Source: JBKEAJ01 sp047975005 (lineage in GTDB: Bacteria > Bacteroidota > Bacteroidia > Bacteroidales > Prolixibacteraceae). Taken from it: a DNA stretch of 9,504 nt. The notes beneath the pieces were generated by a model. That model was not told where the DNA came from. It searched no databases and saw only the letters and a list, made by a program, of their open reading frames with translations. This document shows positions 5,275-9,504 of the stretch, in pieces (position 1 is the stretch's first letter; every line of letters starts with the position of its first letter). A program made the translations under genes and the position numbers. The DNA lies in assembly GCA_047975005.1 (NCBI GenBank), contig JBKECW010000074.1, positions 1 to 9,504 on the forward strand. The letters are read 5' to 3'.

Positions 5275-8200
5275 ATGAACAAAAAGATTACGTTTACTTT
5301 CTTGTTGTGTCTGATGGCAGTTTTTGCAGTAGCACAACAACGAACAATCACAGGAGTCGTTAGAGAGAAGGCGACAAGTGAGCCGTTGCCGGGTGTAACT
5401 GTCAGGGAGAAAGGTGCTAAAGGAGTGGCAGTAACCGACGGAGACGGTGAATTCTCTATTAGTGTTGGACAGAATGCGATTTTACAATTCTTTTTCGTTG
5501 GGATGGAGGTGCAGGATGTTCCTGTCGGCTCTGCCACTAATCTTACGGTGCAGATGGAGTCAACGGCGGAATTGGTGAGCGAGGTTGTAGTTACGGCAAT
5601 GGGTATCAAAAAAGAGACCAAAGCCTTAGGCTATGCAGTACAGGGTGTAGATGGAGATGAGCTTGTCAAGGTAAAGGAGCCAAATTTGATAAACTCTCTC
5701 AATGGAAAGATTGCAGGTGTTAATGTTACCAATTCGGGAGGTGCTCCTGGCTCGTCCTCACAAATAATAATACGTGGAGGAACATCTTTGACAGGTAATA
5801 ATCAGCCCTTGTTTGTTGTAGATGGTATTCCTATCGACAACTCCGCTGCTGCGGGAGACTTCGATAACGGTGGTTTGAGTGCGACGTCAACTTACACAGC
5901 CAATAGGGGGATGGATTTAAACGCTGATGATATTGAGTCTATATCTGTGTTGAAGGGTCCTGCTGCTGCTGCATTGTACGGATTGAATGCTGCCGCAGGA
6001 GCAATAATTATTACAACAAAGAGGGGAAAAAGCGGAGCTCCTGAGATAACATTAAGCACAAAGTTGCGTATGGATGTTGCCAATCGCTATCCCGAGTACC
6101 AAACTATGTATGGTCAGGGTAATGGCGGTAAGTCCGACACCGGGACAAAAGACTCTTGGGGTGCTCCGATAAGTGACCGCAGCTACAGTAACATTGAGGA
6201 TTTCTTCGAGACAGCATGGTCATATGATATTACGGGCAGTGTTGCAGGTGGCAATGAAAATGGCACATACTTTATGTCGGTCAACAGAGCCGATCAGAGC
6301 GGTATTGTGCCGACCACTGATTTTGTAAAAAACTCATTCCGTTTCAATGGGGAGCAGAAGAAAGGATGGTTCACCTTTGGAATGAATACTAATTATATTT
6401 ACTCTCAGAGTAATAAGACTCTCACTGGCGATGGTCTTTATAGAACATCAGGCGATGGTGCTATGATTGGTCTGTACTTGTGGCCTGCAAGCAACAATAT
6501 GTCAAATTGGATAGAAGACGGTAAAAGGGTTCCTTTAGTAGAGAATGTCTTACCAGAGGAAGATGTAAATAATCCCTACTGGACAGTATATAGAAATCCT
6601 ATTAGTGATGAAACTCAGCGTTTTATCGGATCTGGCTTTATTACAATGTCTCCAAAGAAGTGGTTGAGTGCAACCTATCGTTTAGGTTTAGATCACTACA
6701 ACATGAGAACTAGAAATGTGATAGCACCCGGATCCGCAGTCACTGACCCTTATGATACGGGTACTATAAGTGAGATTCAACGAGAGAATAATATTCTGAC
6801 TTCCAACTTTACTATCAATGCAACACAAAAGGTTTCTGATTTTGAATTAGGTTTATTGTTGGGGCATAATTACGAGCAAACCACATACCATAGGAATAAG
6901 CAGCAAGCCGCTGGATTACTAAGTGATTTTCCAAGTATTAATAACGCAGACGAAGCAAATAAGACATATGTTAATTATGCTTCTAAGAAGCTTTTGTATA
7001 GTTTTTTTGGAGAGTTCACAGCCAGTTATAAAGGGATTGCGTATCTGAGTGTTACGGGGCGTAATGACTGGTCGTCGACATTGGCAAAAGAGAATCGTTC
7101 GTTCTTTTATCCCTCTGTCAGCGGTAGTGTAATACTTTCGCAGTTTTTTTCGGATAGCTTCAAGGATAAGTTCACATTTGCGAAGTTAAGGGCTTCATGG
7201 TCGCAGGTGGGTAAGGATGCACCTGTTTATCAAACGGCCACATATCTTAATCCCCCCGTAAACACAATAGGTGGAGGATATGCAAACAGTTACACTGGAG
7301 GTAATCCAAATTTGAAACCAGAGACCACAGAATCTACCGAGTTTGGAGTGGATCTACGTTTTTTGAAAGGTCGCTTGGGGCTAGACTTTACTTACTATGA
7401 CACACGTAGTAAGGATCAGATTATCTCTCCTCGTGTTAGTATGGCAACGGGCTATATATTCCAGTATGTGAATTTTGGTACGGTAATTAACAAGGGTGTA
7501 GAGCTTACTCTTAATGCCAAGCCAATAAAATCTCAGAATTGGCAGTGGGATGCCTCGCTAAACTTTTCTCATAATGATGGAACAGTTACTGACTTGCCTG
7601 ACGGTGTTACTTTGCTTTATGTTGATGATGTACAGATAGGTCCTGCCAAATCAGCATCCATAAATAATGGTTCCTTTTTAGGACTTACTGGTCAACGATG
7701 GGTGACAGATGGTAAAGGGAGATTAATTTTGGATTCTAATACGGGTTATCCGACTATTTCTACTAGCGATACAAACATAGTTGGAGATCGTGAGCCTGAT
7801 TTTCTTATTGGCTTCAATAATAGTGTTACATACAAGAATTGGAATTTATCTTTTCTTATAGATGTTCGCAAAGGTGGCGACGTTTATAATGCTACGGAGT
7901 ATGCGATGGTAAACGCAGGAACAGCTAAAATTACTGAAAATAGGGGACAAAATACAACCTTTAATGGAGTTGTAATTGATGGTTCAACTGGAGAATATGT
8001 AGAGACTAGCAAAGAAGTAGAATTAAGTCAGGAATACTATCAAAATTATTATATTGCAGATGCCTCTAATTTTATTACAAATGTAAATTGGCTGCGTCTG
8101 CGTTCGGCTTCCTTAGCTTATACTTTGCCGAGAGCATTTTGTCGAAATTTAGGTTTCGTTAACTCTGCAACAGTCTCGTTGTCGGGAACAAATCTGTTTT

Positions 8201-8340
8201 TGATAACTAATTACAAAGGCTTGGATCCAGAAGTTAGTGCAGGAGGTTCGTCAGTTCTTGGAGCAGGGTCAAGCTCTATAGATTACGCCGGAGTACCAGC
8301 AACAACGAGTGTTATTTTTGGACTAAATATTAAGTTTTAA
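5275..8340 (+). CDS. SusC/RagA-family TonB-dependent outer-membrane transporter
   Basis: I choose ATG 5275 (1021 residues, MNKKITF) over the in-frame GTG at 5269, which would add only Met-His before a normal signal peptide. Residues 1-20 are the signal peptide, cleaved after VAVA|QQ. A CarboxypepD_reg-like domain follows (about 23-96: GVVREKATSEPLPGV, TDGDGEFSI). SEVVVTAMGIKKE (102-114) is the TonB-box/plug junction. The plug carries RGGTSLTGNNQPLFVVDGIPI (167-187) and, at about 222-251, ISVLKGPAAAALYG and IIITTKRGK, hallmarks of the SusC family. The rest is the barrel, ending in FGLNIKF with terminal Phe1021. There is no N-terminal STN domain, so direct anti-sigma signalling through this protein is not expected. 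With the SusD-like protein four bases downstream it should import a glycan oligomer across the outer membrane by TonB energy. Length and domain order are normal. The family is certain; the ligand is unknown. Confidence 0.97.
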   Translation: MNKKITFTFLLCLMAVFAVAQQRTITGVVREKATSEPLPGVTVREKGAKGVAVTDGDGEFSISVGQNAILQFFFVGMEVQDVPVGSATNLTVQMESTAELVSEVVVTAMGIKKETKALGYAVQGVDGDELVKVKEPNLINSLNGKIAGVNVTNSGGAPGSSSQIIIRGGTSLTGNNQPLFVVDGIPIDNSAAAGDFDNGGLSATSTYTANRGMDLNADDIESISVLKGPAAAALYGLNAAAGAIIITTKRGKSGAPEITLSTKLRMDVANRYPEYQTMYGQGNGGKSDTGTKDSWGAPISDRSYSNIEDFFETAWSYDITGSVAGGNENGTYFMSVNRADQSGIVPTTDFVKNSFRFNGEQKKGWFTFGMNTNYIYSQSNKTLTGDGLYRTSGDGAMIGLYLWPASNNMSNWIEDGKRVPLVENVLPEEDVNNPYWTVYRNPISDETQRFIGSGFITMSPKKWLSATYRLGLDHYNMRTRNVIAPGSAVTDPYDTGTISEIQRENNILTSNFTINATQKVSDFELGLLLGHNYEQTTYHRNKQQAAGLLSDFPSINNADEANKTYVNYASKKLLYSFFGEFTASYKGIAYLSVTGRNDWSSTLAKENRSFFYPSVSGSVILSQFFSDSFKDKFTFAKLRASWSQVGKDAPVYQTATYLNPPVNTIGGGYANSYTGGNPNLKPETTESTEFGVDLRFLKGRLGLDFTYYDTRSKDQIISPRVSMATGYIFQYVNFGTVINKGVELTLNAKPIKSQNWQWDASLNFSHNDGTVTDLPDGVTLLYVDDVQIGPAKSASINNGSFLGLTGQRWVTDGKGRLILDSNTGYPTISTSDTNIVGDREPDFLIGFNNSVTYKNWNLSFLIDVRKGGDVYNATEYAMVNAGTAKITENRGQNTTFNGVVIDGSTGEYVETSKEVELSQEYYQNYYIADASNFITNVNWLRLRSASLAYTLPRAFCRNLGFVNSATVSLSGTNLFLITNYKGLDPEVSAGGSSVLGAGSSSIDYAGVPATTSVIFGLNIKF

Positions 8341-8344
8341 GAAG

Positions 8345-9504
8345 ATGATTATGAAGCAAATACAATACGTGATAATTATATTTATAGGATTGGCGATAAG
8401 CTCATGTTCCTATGATTTGGATGTAAATACTTCGCCGAATAATGCTCAAGAAACCACTCCAGATTTAAGGTTGGCTAATATTCTCAGTAGAACATTCGAT
8501 TTTTACGGTAGTCAAGGTACAAGAGCTGCTGTTTTATGTCAACAAATAGGGTATGTTTACAATCCGGGAGCACGATATTATCAGTTTCAGAACTGGCAAT
8601 TTTCAAATAGTGCTGAAGCATGGGTTTGGCAGAGTTGGTACGGTTATGTATGGGTCAATATCGATGCGATGGTTAGAGATTCCGAAGAAATTGGTGCATG
8701 GCATTATGTAGGAGTGGGAAAAGCCTTGCAGGCATTCGGATGTGGAGCATTAGCAGACATATACGGTTATGTTGCCTACAAGGATGCTTTAGCAGGAAAT
8801 ATACAGCCTGATTATGATGATGCGGAATATGTTTATAGTCAAATATTACCCTTATGTGATGAAGCCATTACATATCTTACTAAAGAACAAGCAAGCGATG
8901 TTTCAGCTCTTTCGGTAGGTGATGTAATGTATAATGGAGACATAGACAAATGGATAAAATTCACATATGGAGTAAAGGCTCGTATTATGAGCCATTTGTC
9001 AAAGAAGAGTAAGGGGACAGGATTGTTGGATTATAATACTGTTGAGATACTGTCGCTATTAAACAAATCATTTGCCTCTAATAGCGATAATGCCGCATAT
9101 CCTTATGAGGAAAGCGAGATTGTAGCACGCCGTTCTATACAGTATACAAATACGGGGACTAGTTACAAACCAGGAAAGCTGTGGGTAGACTATCTTCTAA
9201 ATACCGTTGAAGGTTCTGGGAATAGTTGGAATAGTGGCATTGAAGACCCACGTGCAAAATTCCTAATTCCAAAGATTACAGAGGGTACTACTGCAGGTCA
9301 GTATTCCAAAGGAGTAGACCTAGCAAAGGTAGACTCATCTCCCGAGACATCCGACTCTAGCTATGTGGGACTACGCTCTACGGACGATAATAAGTTGTTT
9401 TATACTCAGCAAAGTTCGCCTTACTACCTGCTGACATATTCCGAAGTCAAGTTTATTCAGGCTGAGGTTTATTTTAGAGAGGGCGACAAAGCCAATGCAC
9501 TCAC
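8345..9504 (+). CDS. SusD/RagB-family outer-membrane lipoprotein, 3'-truncated by the window edge
   Basis: The frame stays open for 386 codons to the window edge. ATG at 8345 is 4 bases after the susC stop; an in-frame ATG at 8351 is an equal alternative. A lipoprotein signal ends in AISSC with acylated Cys21, followed by SYDLDVN. The acidic residues just after the Cys fit surface export. The start of the mature protein (DVNTSPNNAQETTPDLRLANIL) resembles the SusD-like_2 branch, whose members begin with an NTNPN motif near the lipid anchor. Many aromatics and a helical pattern fit the TPR-type SusD fold. Near residues 365-385, YSEVKFIQAEVYFREGDKA matches the conserved C-terminal-half helix of the family. 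About 100 or more residues are missing compared with usual SusD lengths. It should cap the SusC barrel and bind glycan at the cell surface. The family is near certain; the ligand is unknown. Confidence 0.93.
   Translation, partial: MIMKQIQYVIIIFIGLAISSCSYDLDVNTSPNNAQETTPDLRLANILSRTFDFYGSQGTRAAVLCQQIGYVYNPGARYYQFQNWQFSNSAEAWVWQSWYGYVWVNIDAMVRDSEEIGAWHYVGVGKALQAFGCGALADIYGYVAYKDALAGNIQPDYDDAEYVYSQILPLCDEAITYLTKEQASDVSALSVGDVMYNGDIDKWIKFTYGVKARIMSHLSKKSKGTGLLDYNTVEILSLLNKSFASNSDNAAYPYEESEIVARRSIQYTNTGTSYKPGKLWVDYLLNTVEGSGNSWNSGIEDPRAKFLIPKITEGTTAGQYSKGVDLAKVDSSPETSDSSYVGLRSTDDNKLFYTQQSSPYYLLTYSEVKFIQAEVYFREGDKANAL

Noticed and set aside
5041..5340. 99-codon minus-strand ORF across the susC leader, with a hydrophobic stretch
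   Set aside because: It opens with TTG inside the susC signal peptide and runs through the promoter region. It has AT-driven hydrophobic composition and no recognisable family or start signal. An internal ATG at 5274 would give 77 or so residues, but nothing supports translation.
5250..5621. 123-codon minus-strand ORF opposite the susC 5' end
   Set aside because: It is antisense to the strongly supported CarboxypepD_reg domain of susC and shows no family features.

Overview
The window looks like part of a Bacteroidota (most likely Bacteroidales) chromosome. The evidence is an adjacent SusC/SusD-type pair, an S1-family sulfatase made as a lipoprotein, CarboxypepD_reg-like domains, A-rich leaders with little Shine-Dalgarno character, and candidate promoters matching the Bacteroides -7 element TAnnTTTG. 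Composition is moderately AT-rich. I see no rRNA, tRNA, CRISPR array, insertion sequence or integrase.

Layout. (1) Positions 1-3698, plus strand, are a compact apparent operon. It holds the 3' part of an outer-membrane beta-barrel gene, a secreted CarboxypepD_reg-like protein of unknown function, and a sulfatase lipoprotein whose start overlaps the preceding stop (ATGA). (2) Positions 3699-3804 form a convergent intergenic gap with two dyads. The second is a strong intrinsic terminator whose U-tract serves the minus strand. (3) Positions 3805-4902, minus strand, encode a sugar kinase of the APH/choline-kinase fold that resembles NahK, the N-acetylhexosamine 1-kinase. (4) Positions 4903-5274 are a 372-base AT-rich divergent promoter region. 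(5) Positions 5275-8340 encode a complete SusC-like TonB-dependent transporter. Four bases later comes a SusD-like lipoprotein (8345 to the window edge, 3' truncated), which has no stop in the window and so is easily missed.

How it may fit together (inference). SusC/SusD would bind and import an oligosaccharide. The sulfatase would remove sulfate esters outside the cytoplasm. The NahK-like kinase would activate released GlcNAc or GalNAc in the cytoplasm. This matches use of a sulfated, amino-sugar-containing glycan such as mucin O-glycan or a glycosaminoglycan. No glycoside hydrolase, sulfatase-maturing enzyme or regulator (HTCS, ECF/anti-sigma, SusR) is in view, so the substrate is not proven. 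The least understood part is the pairing of the sulfatase with a barrel protein and a CarboxypepD_reg protein in one tightly spaced operon.
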